Notes under the pieces: generated by a model | The model's database searches: none | Told to the model about the DNA's origin: nothing | What the model saw: only the letters and a program-made list of their open reading frames with translations | NCBI GenBank assembly: GCA_033807695.1 | Contig: CM066306.1 | Location: 62,001 to 126,000 of the forward strand | DNA from: Daedaleopsis sinensis | Lineage: Eukaryota; Basidiomycota; Agaricomycetes; Polyporales; Polyporaceae | Length of the DNA stretch: 64,000 bases | Direction: 5' to 3' | In this document: positions 46,944 through 60,415 of the stretch, one piece after another | Layout of the letters: each line of letters begins with the position of its first letter | How positions within the stretch are numbered: position 1 is the first letter of the stretch | Translations under genes and position numbers: made by a program

Positions 46944-49900
46944 CTACGCGAACCCGAAGCCCTCTCCTCCCTCGTTGATCGCAAGCAGCACCTGCTGCCG
47001 GAGCATTTCGTACGACGAGTACTGCGGAAGGTCGATTTGGTTGAAGCCTGTCGTGAACGTCAGCACTACCACCCATACACTAAGATACGAGAGAGACGTA
47101 CAGGTGTGCGCCTGAGGAAGACGATCTGTGTCGCCGTACGCCTTGTGGATCGAGAAGCGCTGCGTGCCCTGCACACCCTGGAGCTCGACGAACCCGCCGA
47201 GCGGCACGCGCGACGTGCCCGTCGCGAAGCTGAGCACCTTCGCCCGCTCTTCGCGATTGAACGACTTCAGCGCGCGCCAGAACCACACGATGACCGGGTC
47301 CGAGCTCGTGTACCCGTTGTACTCGGTCGCGGACCTCCACTCGTCGACGTCGATGTCGGGCGTGCCGGAGATGAGCAGCTCCAGCTCTTGCTCGTTGAAC
47401 TACCGAGAAAGCGTGAGCACTACGAAAGGATGAAGAACGTGAAGCACTGACGATCGAGACAAGGTCCTTGGGGATGATTTCGTAGAACCCGGCAACGAGG
47501 GACTCGATCTGCTCCTTGATGGACGAGTACAACCTGTAGTTCGCAGACAGCTGGACGAACTCCTTCTTGTTCTCCTGGGTGACCGGGATCGTAGCACCGC
47601 CCTCCTTCAACTCGACAAGCTTGGTGACGCCGAACTGCGAGAAAGTCAGCGGCATGAGTAGTACGTTACACGGACGACGTACCTCGTCAGCCTCAACACT
47701 AAACGTCAGATCCAACGAGCTCGGGTCGTTCTCGAGGATCCAGCACAGCGAGTTGTAGTACTCGGGATCTACCCACTCGACGTCCTTGTAGTCCACCTGC
47801 TTGCCGAGCAGTTGCCTGTACAGGCTGCGCGCAAAGTACGCATCCAGCAAGCGACCATCGTAGATGGCCTTGCCGATGAGGCGGCCGACGAACTTGAAGA
47901 ACGACAGATGCTCGTTGTTGATCCACGACGCGCGGTTCGGCTGGTACGTGAGCTTGTCCGCAGCGCAGGGCTGGAAGAGCGCATAGTCGGGGTTGAACAT
48001 CTGCCTCGCGAGAATCTGGAACCACTCGCGCGTCACTCCGCCCGCGTCGACACCCTCCTCGTCATAGAAGCGCACGCTGAGCTTCCCGTACTTGATCTGC
48101 TCGCCTGTCTTCCGCTGGAGATACTGGAAGCTGTCCTCGAAGACGCGTTGCCGACGGACGTTCAGCTGGAGCGTGCCGTGGTGTTCACGGTTGTGCGGGC
48201 GGCGATGAAGTTGCTGGTTGAAGTAGTTCCGCTTGTTGTCGAAGTCGAGCACCCTCGGGTTGTGGACGAGAAGTGAGAACGAGCCGCTCATGAGGGACGG
48301 GTTGTTCCGGACCATCAGGTTGAGAACCTTGCGATGCGCGTCGGTGAACGTGACAAACAGATCCTCCATGGACTCGCGGGCACTGGTGGGCGAGCGTGGC
48401 GAGGTCGACGCGCGGATCGCGCGAGTGGCTCCCGACGTAGTCTTTGGACCCACATACTTGCAGACAACCATCAACGCCTCGATGAGCGGTAGGAGAACGG
48501 TAGCGATGTGCTCTATCTCAGGCTTCTCCTCGACGATCGACAGGCAATCGCCAAGTCGCTTCCAGAGGGGTGAGAAGCGGAAACTCTCGTAGATCCCCTG
48601 CACCTTCTCCACGTCAGTCTCGGTCGAGTTCCCTGACGTCTTGGGCGAGTACATGTAGTCGATCGTTTTGAGGACGCGCAGGAGCTTCGCTTGGTCTGAA
48701 GAGGCCGGAGAGAACTTGGCGGCGATCGTAGTCGAGAGTACGTCAGGCTGCGCTTCAGCGTCCCGAAGAGCGCCCGCGAGTTCGTCCAGAGCAGCGAACA
48801 GGCTCTGACCAAACTCCTGCGCTCTCGTACGCAACTCGGACGCGATGACCTCTCGAGCATCCGGAATGAAGGACAGGTGTTGAATGAGAGACAGGCTTTG
48901 CATGAACGTCCGCCCCGAGCATTCCCCAGCGGTCAAGACGTTGACGATCAAACGAAGGACGTGATGAGGAATATGCGGAGGGTTTGCAAGCAACACTTTC
49001 TCCTCGACGCTGGTAGGGGGTTTCTGCTGGGTTTCCGCAGGTTGCGTAGCAGGTGCAGATGTAGCGGGAGGTGCAGGCGCAGCCGCCGCGTCGTTCGATG
49101 CTAGGCATCTGTTAGAGAGGGTCATTTGGATGGAGACACATATTCACTCACCATCTGCAGGTTGCGCCGCGGTTTCAGCCGTAGTCGGAGCTTGCTGGTC
49201 TGACGATAAAGCAGGGGCTGCACCGCTCGTACTACTCTCAGCAGTCGCGTTGTCGGCCTTCTTGTTGTCCTTGAGGCTGGCGAGGGGTCGAGTCACCGTG
49301 GCAAGGAGTCCGACGACAGATTCTGCGATCGAAGGCGTCCTCAAGATAGATGCGCGGTCGAGCAAGCTCAAGAGAAGGACGATAGGATAGTGGGCCTGGG
49401 GTGCTTGCTTCTCCTTGCCTTTACCCTTCTTCGACGAGCTACGCCTGAGACCGATGGGAAGCTCATGCTCTGTCAAGAAGAACAAAGACGACAGCTCATT
49501 CGATGTGACGATGTAAGTGAGGGCTTCCAGACAGCGTTGGACGATGAGCTCAGGGACGACATCGTTCTGGGGCAAGGGCAGCGATCCGAAATAGTCAGAA
49601 GGAACACGTTGCTTGCCAACTGCCTTGGGGGTCTGCGGGGCGGTCGATTTCGAATGACGAACGGACATCTGAGCGAAGCTTTTGTCCATCGAGGCGAGAT
49701 CACCAGAACCGTCCTGCAGGATGCTGAGCAGTAGGTTGAACAAGTCGGTACGAGACTTGGCGTTCTCACACAAGTTAACGAGCACCTTGTACAGCAGGTT
49801 CTTCTTCAAGATGTGAGGGTAGAACAAGAGTCGGACCAGAGCAGCTAGCGCAGACTTGTCGAGCAGCTGAATGGCGTCGCGAGGCTGCAGAGCCTTAGCA

Positions 49901-52900
49901 GGTTGGGCAGCTGGTGGTTGAGCTCCTCCGCGAGCGTCGGGGGTAGGGATGACATGACGGGCTCTCGACGGTCGACCATGCTCACGATGGATTGCCGCCT
50001 CTGCAATCATATGCGAGGGAAGGCTCTGGATGAAGACATCGTCAGAGTCCATCAGAACGACTTGACGTAACTGAGGATCAAGGCTTGCGATGAAACTCGC
50101 GGGATCGATGTCGACGGGACCGCCCTGTTGAATAGCCTGTTCGGCCCGCGTGCGCTGAGCTCGTTCAGCAGCCTCTTGCTGAATGATCTCTGCCCGGATG
50201 TCCGGAGGAAGGGCGTCGAGAAATTCGTTGCTAATCAGGGAATCTGCGGGTCGTTCGACTTGCGCAGCGCGTTGATCACGAACATGCTGATTGAGAACCT
50301 CCTCCCGCATGTCGTCCGGAAGGGCCTCAAGGAAGGTCGGGTCAATGCCAGTGTCCGTGATGTCGACAGCGTTGCCGTGAATCATCACAGTGATACGTTC
50401 CGGTGCAGCCGCTGCTGCTTCAGTGGAAGGTCCAGCAGCTTCGGGGCCATTGTCGACGGTCTCCGGCTGCTCAGTGGTCTCCGTCTGCGCTGTCGCATCT
50501 ACCATCTCAACGTCTGCATCAGCCGCAGCGGTAGCAGCCTCTTGTGCGGTGGCAGCAGCTGCGGCGGCTTCAGCGGCGACTCTAGCTTCTTCCTCGGCCT
50601 TGGCTTTCTCTGCAGCCTCGACCGCCTCTTGCTCCTTCTTCGCAGCCTCTTCTGCAACACGTACTTGCTCCTCCCGATTGCGTTGTTGTTCTTTCTCTTC
50701 CGCCACTTTTGCCTTCTTCCACGCCTCTACGGCGGCAGGGAGGAGTGCGATGATAGTGTGGTTGTTTAGCTTTGACAACCGAGACTGCTCGAACTTCCCG
50801 TGGAGCATCTTCGCTTCTTCCGCCCAACGCTGCACGGTGAGGAGCGGCTCGAGCGAGCGCCCTTCCACGCGAGAGTCGCCCGACCGAGGCGCCCTCTCTA
50901 GACGGATCGATGCGGAGATGGCGCCACCACGGCCATGTCTGTGGAGTGTGCCTAGAACGCCGGCGGGAACGTTAATTTGGAGAGCTTCTTGGCCCATCGC
51001 TCTACCGTGGGCCAGCATTTGCTGTAGGAACTGAGTAGCTCCTTCGCCAAACGCATCGTCGAGGTTCGCCTGGAGGTCAAGCGATCCACCAGGGAGGAGA
51101 CTGCGATGGCTCCGGCGAGAGGTGCGCGCTTGAGCCGCACGTGCGGCGTTCGTAGTGGGATCCAACATCAAGGGATGCGTGACGTTCTCGGCGGAAGGAG
51201 GAGGAGGATTACGTGGCCGTCCAAAGAGTTCAAGATCATCATCTAAAGGGGTTGTCGTCAGTGAACTACGAAAATAGCGTGATGTCGTACAGCCATACCA
51301 GCGCCACGTCGACGAGAAGATCGGACTGCACCTGTCCAAACGACGGAATGACCGTCTGGAGCACCACCCAATCCAGCACCACCTAGCGGACCTCCTGCGA
51401 GTGCATTCGCAAATCCAGCCGCAATGTCGAATAGACTGGGCCCCCCATGGTGGCCTTCGTCTGCAATGCCCAGCTCGTCCGCGAACCTGTCAATAGAGTG
51501 AGCAACACAACAAATGTCTCCATCATCGCTACTTACTCGTCACCCTCAGACACGACATCCCCTTCGTCGTCCAGATCCATAGCACCAATCGGCATGTCTA
51601 CGGAGCAGAGTGAGTGATATCGAACGTCAACAGTCTCACTGATGTGGAAACTGACCTCCGGCATCTTCTTCCTCATCAGCCTCATCAGCAACATCCGCAC
51701 CACCCTCGCCGACAGCGATATCCTGAGATGATCCCATATTAGTACGTTTCGAGAGGGGATAATCAATGACCTAACCTGCCACATGACCTCCTCGCCTTCC
51801 TCGTCGTCTTCGTCAGCTTCTTCTTCGATCGCCTCCCCTTCATTCTCAACCAAGTTTTCCTCATCCTCCTCATCTTCCTCGTGCCATCCCTCCTCGGATT
51901 CACCAGTCTCGTCCTCGATGTCCTCCCCACCGTCTTCGTCAGTAGCAGAAGTGTCCTCACTGCCGGTCTCGTCACCGAAGTCCATCTCCACGTCGTCATC
52001 CTCGTCATCCTCCCCTTCCTCGTCCATGTCATCATCATCTCCGTAATGCACGTCCTCCATTTCCTACAACAATCGTCAGTACGCCTGAATGAAAGATGAA
52101 AGCGAACAACTCACGCCGCCGAACCTGCGTGGGAGGTGAGTCAATGCGACGTAAGTAGTCAGAATTAGCTTCAAGGCCGATGACGAGAAACACATACAAT
52201 CCAAGGGAAGAGTTCCGGTACAAGTGGCTCGCCTCGTCCGTTTCGGGATTCTCGGTCTCGTCGTCTTCGTCCTCATCGTCTTCAGACATGTCGGACTCGG
52301 AAGTCTCCACTTTCTCCTCAAGAAGCTCCTTGCTCTTGTCCGAGACGCGGCTCATTTTCATCGCGATCTTCGTGCTATGTATCCCTTTTGTCAGTAGCGG
52401 CTCGACCGCACAACAACGAAGGACGACTTACAGATGTTCAAGCGGGCGCAGAACCGAGGAGACTACGTTACGAATGTTCGGGTAGTTGAGGTCCACCTCC
52501 GAGAGCACGTTCGTTAAAGTCGCCACAAAGTTCTTCTCGAGCATGACCTTCGCGACGTGTGTCGGAGCCTCCTCGCCGGCCTTCTTCCCATTCGCGTTGA
52601 ACCGAACTGTCAGCAGGCGATGGCATAGATCCGACAGCGCGAGTAGCCGGCTGTATCGTATCTCAGGGTTGTCCGACGACGGCAGGTCCTTCAACGCGCG
52701 ATTGACCGCCTCGAGCACAAACTTGCGGACGGAAATGAGGTCTGAGGGGACGTCCTTGATGTCCTGGCTCGGGTTCGTGTCCACACAGAGCGCGACGATC
52801 ACGGACATCGCCCAGTTGCAGAGCGTGATCTGTTTGCGAGCCTCGGAAGGCGGCTGGGGGTTGATCGTGCCGAAGGTCATGAGATCAGAGAGAAGGAACT

Positions 52901-55900
52901 GGATGGCAGCGGTACGGTGCTTGATACCGCTCTCCTTTGCCGGCGTCTGATTGCGTTTCTTGGGAGTGTAGGAAAGGAACGCGATCTTGCACGTCTCGTA
53001 AGAGAACAGCAGCTCGGTGAGGACCTGCATGAGGAAGCACGGGTATGTGTAGTCGACCGGGTCTTGCGGGGGCTTTGTTTCCGTTGAGGGCTGCGCGCTA
53101 TCGCCAGCAAGCTCGGTGGAGGGCGGTGCGTCTGGTGACTTCGCAACATCCGTACCAGAAGTACTCGTCGTCATTGGTGCCTCGGGTGACATCTCTTTCA
53201 TCGTCTTCATGAGCTCGCCGATTAGATAGTGGATAAGACCTTCCGTAGACTCCGCAGGAGCACTGCCGACTGAGGCGGGTGGTACTACCGGCTCATCCAC
53301 CTGCATATCGCTGCCCTTCTCCTTGCTGTCAGTAGCGCCTGTCTGAGACTGGGCATTTGAAGCTTCAGGCTTGAGACTGATAGTCTTCATCGAACCATAG
53401 GGCTGTGACAGCTGGCAGAGCTCTTCGGTGACCTTAGCGAACGCTTCGGGGTCGCGTAGCGCCGTAGAGTTGCATCCAGAGACGAACGCGTTGACCTCGA
53501 CGATGCGAGTGCGAGGGTGGGAGAAGAACCGCTTCACCTCCTGACGCATGACGTGGTGCAAGGTCGACTGGTTCTCGACGATGTGGCGCACAATGATGGC
53601 GATGTACGACTGGATACCGGAACCACTCTGAGTGCCAGAAGAGACCCGTAGATATTGGAAGAGTGCTGCGACCCCGTTACGCTTCACGAACGACTCTGCG
53701 ATGGCAGGGTCGCGGGTCAGAAAGACAATGAGCCTGAGCACCGAGATGAGCTCGTCTTTGGGAAGCGTGGGCACGGCGAGGAGACGCATGCAGAACTCGA
53801 AGAGCGAGTTGCGAGCTTCGGTGTGGGGGGGACCCTGTGCGATAGCCTCGCGAACGATGGGCTCATTCTCCTTGGGAAGCGTGACCGAACGCGGCGAATC
53901 TCCCATGACGAGAAGAGACTCTATGAGCAGCAGCTGCGCGGAGAGCCACTTCGGTATACTCGGGTGCCCGTCTTCTCCAGGGTTGGACAAGAGGAGGGAC
54001 AGGAGAACGGTGAGAAGGTTCTCGGCCTCCTTTTCCTCCATCAGTGCAGCCGGCGACGAGGGCTCGCCGAGAACAAGAGCAAGGAGATGGCATCGGACGG
54101 ACAATGGCTGCTCCTGAACGTCATATGCAGAGGGAGAGAAAGCCTGGATGTCGTCGATAAGCGACTTGACTGCTTCAGTACGGTAATCACTGGTGGGTCC
54201 AACGAAAACTTTCTGCACGTCGAAGACCAAAGATGGATGCTCGTCAACAAGCCCAAGTACGCGACGACCAATGTCTTGTTTGAGAGGCTCGCGCGAGGTG
54301 TTCAGCTCCTTTACCCACTCCTCGGCGCTCTTGCCTGGGGCGGTAGGCGGTTGCTGCTCTTCGGCGATCGGGCCAATTGTCGCCTGCACCTCCGTCTCCG
54401 TCTCCGCAGGAGGCGACGAGGCGTCTGCAGGAGGTTGAGGAGCGTCGCCTTCTGCAGGGACATCGTCGGCCGTGGCATCACCAACTACAACATCTTCACC
54501 CGCAGCAGCAGCAGGGGCGGCGGCAGGCTCGGCCTCAGGCTGAGGTTCACCAGCAGGAGCAGGAACGGGATCGGGAGGGAATGGATAAGGATGGGCAAGC
54601 AATAGTTCTGTCGCGGCGTTGACATTGTTGCGCGTCCGCATGAGGGCGCGTTCAGCAGCAGAACGTGGGAACCCCATGTCCATGAGCTGCTGGATGCGGT
54701 TCTCGTCTGGGCCGGCAATCGGGGGCATGCGCGGGATGCCGATGCCACCTGCACCGAGGATCGAGGCAGACGTTTGCACGTCCTTGACTTCCTCGTTCTC
54801 AGCGTTCAGGAGGTCCATCACAATGTACACTGCGAGCTTGTTGACGCCGATCGGCGCAGAGGGAAGCCAGGATGCTTCCCACACCGAGCGAACGAGAGGG
54901 AGGGCGGCGTGACGCATACGGACCAAGAAGTTGTGGGGCTCAAAGTACTCTGCATCGGTGTCCTTCTTGTCGGTAGTGATTGCAAGTGGTGTCTGCGTCG
55001 AATCGAACAACGGGCGAGCAGAGACAATCGGCTGAAGAAGGGATAGGGCGACCTTCAACCCATTGAACGCGTGAGTGAGTTCTTGCTTCGTCGTCTCGGA
55101 CCGTTCGTCTACTTTCACTTGCGAAATCGTCTCGATCGCGTTGATGAACTCGCGGCAAAGGCTGAAAAGGGCTTCGAGTCCGCCCACCCGGTCGACGGCG
55201 ACAAGCAACATCGTGTGGAGGGTCTTCTGAGAGGGTCGTTCTAGGTACGGTCAATGATTAGCGACCGGGAGTGGAATAGTCGCGCTTTAACGTACCGTCC
55301 ACGAGGAGGCCTGTTGTAGCATTGAGCATCGCTGTGTAGTACGAGAAGAGGGACAACTTGTCGTCTGCAGGATGATGAGCGACATATTACCACAAGCACA
55401 CAAGACATGCACGTACTGAATGGTTTCTGCTCAAGATGGCTGGCCAGTATGTCGGCGAGGATAGCAGCGGCCTCCTTGATCTTCTGCTTCTGGGCCGTGT
55501 CTGAGTTCCTACGCGTCTGGAACAACCGAACGATAGCTGCCAGGGCGATTAGCATACATCTGACACAACATGACTGCAGGAGACACGTACATTGGAAGAA
55601 AGGACCGAGTGACGAGGGAATCTGGGTAACGATATGTTTGAGGCCCTTGGCATTCCTGTCCCTCGGCCGCTCATCCTTCTTCGCCGGGAGCAACGACAAG
55701 CTCGACGATGCTTCGCCCGGGGTCGCACCGTTCGCGGTGGACGTCGCGCCATTTGTAGTCAAGGTCGCGCCGTTCGCGGTCGTAGCGCCCAGGGCACCAT
55801 CCGCAGAGCGTTCGCCGCCAGGGGTCGAGGTCTGTGCGTCCTGACCACCCGTTGCGGAGAGCAGCGAGGTGAATATATCGTGCGAGCTCGGGGAGATGTC

Positions 55901-58900
55901 GATGCTCCGCGCGGAGAGCGCGGACTTGAGCACTATGTTTTCCCACACGCACGCGCGATGCAGCGCACCCAAGTTCGGCAGTGGGGAGGGGTTGCGCCCG
56001 AGGAGGGACTGCAGGAGGGTCTGCGTCGCGCGGCCGTGTGAGTAGCCCGCGGTCGCGTAGATGTCGGAGAGAAGCGACGCGCGGGTGAGTAGTGTGACCA
56101 GCTTGCGGAACCGCTCGTTGGCCTCCTGCTCCTCGCCGACTGTTGAACGATGAGTCATTTGTCAATTCTTACGTCGCACGAATGGATGGTCTGCATACCA
56201 TTGAATTCGACCAAGGAAAGCAGCTTCGAATCCTCATTCAACGCGGTCCAGAAGTCCTTGCACTCGTCGAGTGACTCCTGCACGAGCTTGACGAGGAATG
56301 TGAGCGTCTCGTTCGTCGCGGCCTCGGCCATCGTCCGGATGACCTGCACAAGGGAGTCGGATGCCACACTGTTCGCAAAGTCGTACGGAAGGCAAGGGAG
56401 TGACGTTAGTCTCGCGAGGCGATCAAGCCCATCAGGATCCGCGACGAAGTCTCGACAATGGGGTACATGTTGGAAGAAGCCCTCGAGGAACTAAGAGAAC
56501 GATGAGTGAATGCAGGAACAGACGGGCTCGCTGATTTACCTTTCCGAAAACATCAATGTAAGAAATGACGAGATTGTCATGCGACCTCCCAAAGAAATCG
56601 TCCCTGGCACTCGACGGCTCTGTGGCTGGCTGTGGCTGAGCTCCGACGGTGGAGGCCGGTTCTGTCGTAGCACTCGAGTCGACCTCCATCGCAACATCTG
56701 CGTCCGTACTAGGCACTTCACCAGGGGCAGGAGTTTCAGGTTGTAGCTTGTACCAGTGCTTGATATCGTCTGGAATGATGAATGCGTTACCAAGTTCCTC
56801 AATCTTCCCCATAGTAGTCTTGATCGCCGCGAACACCTTGTCCTTCAGACTGGGGTGGTGACGAATGAGCTCCTCAATCGAAGTACCGATCAGCACCGCA
56901 TTCTCCTTCTCTTGCAGGACGCGCTGGTGCTCTTCCGATGTGAAGATAGAGAACAGGCTAGGGATGGTGTTCGGTCGTGCGTTCAGCTGCTCCTGGCCTG
57001 CCTGATTGAGACACAAGGCGCCGATTGCGTTCGGAACCGATTGAATGACCTCGATGATGGGCTCGAGGCCCTCCTCGATGATGCTGTAGAAGACCTCTGG
57101 GAGCTGCGCTTCCTGGATGACCGGCAGGCAAGTGGGTTCGTTATGCACGAAAATCGCCATGATGTTTATCGCTAGAGAATCGTGACGTCAGTACGGAAAG
57201 AACATCCCGAGACACGAAAACATACCAAGAGCAAGAGCGCTAGGACCGAAAGTGGATCGATGCTGCATGATCTTCTTCACAGACTTCAAAAGGGATGAAT
57301 CGAGCAGACCTCGCAAGCCTTCGGCGGTTCCCGAGGACTGCATCATGCGATGGATCGACCGCAATGTATGTTTGAGCACTGCAGTACGAGGCACCGATAG
57401 CTTGCCTGAAAGAAGGCAATGAGCATAAACGAATACTGGTGGTGCAATCGGAGGGAAACGACTAATCCGGTCACACTAACCGTAAGGCGCAGCTACCTCG
57501 ATGCTGGGGCTGTCGTTCTTGTACTCTTCGATGTCTAGGTCCACCTCGTACTACGTGCATCGACGATCAGTATTCATACTCAGATAGCAGTAAGGGAGGA
57601 ACGAACCTCGATGCGGTCCACGAGAATATCGACCCCCTTCGCATTACAAAACAGTGTAAAGGCGTTGGTGTATCCATACAAGACGTTGTCGAGCAGCTGC
57701 ATAGTTTTCGACACGAGATACAAGCGGTTGGGCAGTCTATTGTCGATCGCTTGGATGAGGACAGGTACGAGACCCGCACCAACGATCATGTTGCCGCCAG
57801 AAGCATGTGTCGCCAGGAACGTGATGAACGAAAATAACGCCTCAACAAACGCTTGCGGCAGAGTCGACGTCGCTTGGGCGACCTCAGACACAGTCTTCCT
57901 CAGCAAAGCCATGAGGATACCGTGGTTGACCCCAGCATTGACAGCAGTCAGAACGTCTTGGATCTTAGACCTGTACCTCGACATCGCGTCGAGAGCCGCC
58001 ACGGCAGCGGTCTGGACCTGAATGTCCACACCACGGTCGAGCTGCAAGAGTTCAGCGATATGCGTGATGAGGTCTGGCTCGTACAAGAACAGCGATGTCT
58101 GCGCCTGAGAGTCCGAGTGGGTGTGGCCGAAGATGGCCGTCGCGAGCAAACGCACGACGACCAGCTTCTCGCGGTCGCCCACATAAGCATTGGTCAAGGC
58201 TTGCGCTCCACGGATGCGCATGAGAAGCTCGAACTTCTCGGTGTCGGGGACGTTGTATGCGTCGATGGAGTCCGCGAGTACGTCCATCGCGGGCTTTGCT
58301 TCGATCGTCTTGCTGTCGAGATGAATTGTGACCGCACCTGACGATGTCGACGCGTTCGTAGAAGCGCCGACGGCCGATGACGGCTTCCGAGGAGTTTGGG
58401 CGACCGAGTCGAACACATCTCCCTCTGTTGTCTTCTCCTTTTCCTTTTCCTTGCCTGCCGCAGCAGATGGCGCCTGACGGTAGAAGACGAAGTTCACCTC
58501 CCTTGCTTCTGTGGGCAGGGCCTCGACTTGTCTCCTACCCTTTTCCGTAACTAGGTCGACCAGATTGATGTCATAGTCGCGCAGATTGGGCCAACGTTTG
58601 GCAAGAGAGGTGAGACGGGAGGTAGAAATGTTTAGCGCGTGTGATACCGCCGGTTGGGAAGAGTATTGTTGCGCTGGGCGCAGTAGAAGGTTGAGCGCGA
58701 GGATGAGAACATCCAGATCCGATGAGAACATCAAGCTGTTCAAACGCTATGTATGCGCAGGCTGTCAGCGACGGCAGAAGCAATCACATGGGGGGCACAA
58801 CCAGATGGACTTTCGCGATTCATACTCTCAATTGCGATGCAGGTCGTTGCATCTCGAGACATGGAAGACACACCCAAAGAGGATTGGGAGGGAGAGGGTA

Positions 58901-59511
58901 TGCAAGAGGGTATAACGGCTGGCCACATCGATGGACGTCCCCAATGTAAAACAACACTCACGTCGTACGAATTGAACGTCTTCCTGTTCGTCGAATTCTC
59001 CAGCAACAAACGCTCAAAGCGCAGAATCTCGCAGATGGTCTTCTTGGTGAGAGGGGTGAATACGTTCACCTGGAGGTTGTCGATGTCGTAGTCGCGGATG
59101 ACCTCCTCGAGGATCGCATCGAATTTGTTGAGAACCTTGATCCACGCATTCAGGTCCGAGCGCGGCCACTTCCACGCATCGATCTGAGACAAAACTTCAT
59201 GGAGGTCATCGTTCGGAGTGTCGAGGAGCTTGTTGATGATCTCCGCGACCTGAGGTAGCTGCCCGACATGGTGTGAATATGGGCGGAAGCGCGTCGCTGA
59301 AAATGACATACCGGAGCTACGGCTCTCTTTGATTTGTGTAGAATCCTCATCATCCACGACAACGTTGTCGGGGATACGTAGCGTCGTCGTTTCTATTCTC
59401 CTGAAGGACGTCAGCGACGAGGAAAAGGATGAACGGAAAGGAAACACTGTCGAGAGCGGTGGCGGGAGAGTCGGGGAACCGCTTACGCCTCCTCCCCCTC
59501 AAGACCTTCAT
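46944..59511 (-). CDS. TOM1: HECT-type E3 ubiquitin ligase, Tom1/HUWE1/UPL1 family
   Basis: Giant ubiquitin ligase (about 3,700 aa by length) that acts on excess histones, ribosomal proteins and nuclear export factors in yeast. Start: a 25-nt exon at 59487-59511 (MKVLRGRRR) spliced to 59296. The N-terminal armadillo-like DUF908/DUF913 region spans about 59.3-55.2 kb (opening [20 protein letters not shown]). A UBA domain is at about 54.7-54.6 kb ([20 protein letters not shown]). Helical repeats run from 54.3 to 52.4 kb, and a very acidic segment with runs of Asp/Glu from 52.1 to 51.5 kb. UBM-type repeats lie at 50.4-50.0 kb ([18 protein letters not shown]). The C-terminal HECT domain runs from about 48.2 kb to the stop at 46944 and contains [24 protein letters not shown] and LPQAHTC. 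The catalytic Cys codon is split by the intron 47048-47101. Roughly two dozen short introns. No frameshift seen. The gene is head to head with the PC4 gene. Confidence 0.95.
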
Positions 59512-59689
59512 AATGACGCCTTTTCCCACGCATACAACACGTAACCATGATGAGTTCCCACGAATATTGATTGACCTCCTCACAGCGCCTGTCGCGTCGC
59601 GTCTTGTCCAAGTACTCTCAGTAAATTCACGCGTCTGACCAGCTTCGTCTTCATCCGAATTATCGTTTCACGGCCGCGACGCAACATTC
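59512..59689. promoter_or_regulatory. Shared 178-bp divergent promoter of Tom1 and PC4 genes
   Basis: Start codons of the two genes lie 178 bases apart on opposite strands. No TATA box is evident. Short pyrimidine-rich tracts lie on both sides. Both leaders and promoters must fit in this space. Confidence 0.6.
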
Positions 59690-60415
59690 ATGCCTAAGAG
59701 AAAGTCGATTGCGTTTGATAGTGATGATGACGAGGTCTATGTTCTCCCACCCAGCTCGCCCGACCGGCCTCTAGGCCAGAGTGCACGCCGAACCGGCAAG
59801 AAGGCAAAGAGGGTATGCGCAGCTAACTTTACTTGCTTGAACGTGAACATGACATCCGGAACATGTAGCAGGCTTCAGATAGCGACATCGAAGAGGTTGA
59901 GGTTCTGACTCCGGTGAAGAAACCGAAGTCGTCAGGTTCAAAACCACAGGTGTGCACGTACGAGCCTTGTACTCTATCTTCGCCTGCTCAGCGCGTCACA
60001 GTCCATCAAGAAACCACGCAAGGACAAACCAAGCAGAGACAAAGAAGACAGCCCGCAAGCCGGATCTTCGCATGAATTCAAAGTTGGAGTGAACGACCGC
60101 GGGGAGAAGTACATTGACATGGGCAAGAAGCGGAGGGTGACCGTGAACACGTTCAAGGGTACGTTCATTCTCTCCCGATTGTCAACATGATCTCCCAACT
60201 TTGGCATCTCCTGTAAGGCGGGAAGTTCGTCGATATCCGCGAGTTCTACGGCGACGACGGCGACCTCAAGCCTGGAAAGAAGGGCATCTCCCTCAGCCAA
60301 GAACAGGTACGTTTTACCGCAGCACACGATATCGCGTGTCCTAACGTAGGTCCAGTGGGAGACTCTCAAGAGTAGCGCCGATGTCATCGATGCCCTCCTC
60401 GCGAAGCTTAAATGA
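59690..60415 (+). CDS. SUB1: Transcriptional coactivator PC4/Sub1
   Basis: Single-stranded-DNA-binding general coactivator of RNA polymerase II. Predicted 168 aa from exons 59690-59812, 59872-59949, 60002-60158, 60218-60306 and 60356-60415. Residues 1-90 are Ser/Lys/Asp-rich with casein-kinase-like acidic serine sites (FDSDDDE, SDSDIEEVE) and basic nuclear-localisation-like runs (RRTGKKAKR, KKPRKDKPSRDK). Residues 92-165 form the PC4 domain: FKVGVNDRGEKYIDMGKKRR for the first beta hairpins, VDIREFY, and LKPGKKGISLSQEQW leading to the C-terminal dimerisation helix. Length and layout fit fungal Sub1 orthologues. It is divergently transcribed from the Tom1 gene. Confidence 0.94.

Noticed and set aside
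53655..54605. 316-codon plus-strand open frame
   Set aside because: Antisense to Tom1 exons with clear helical-repeat and UBA coding on the other strand.
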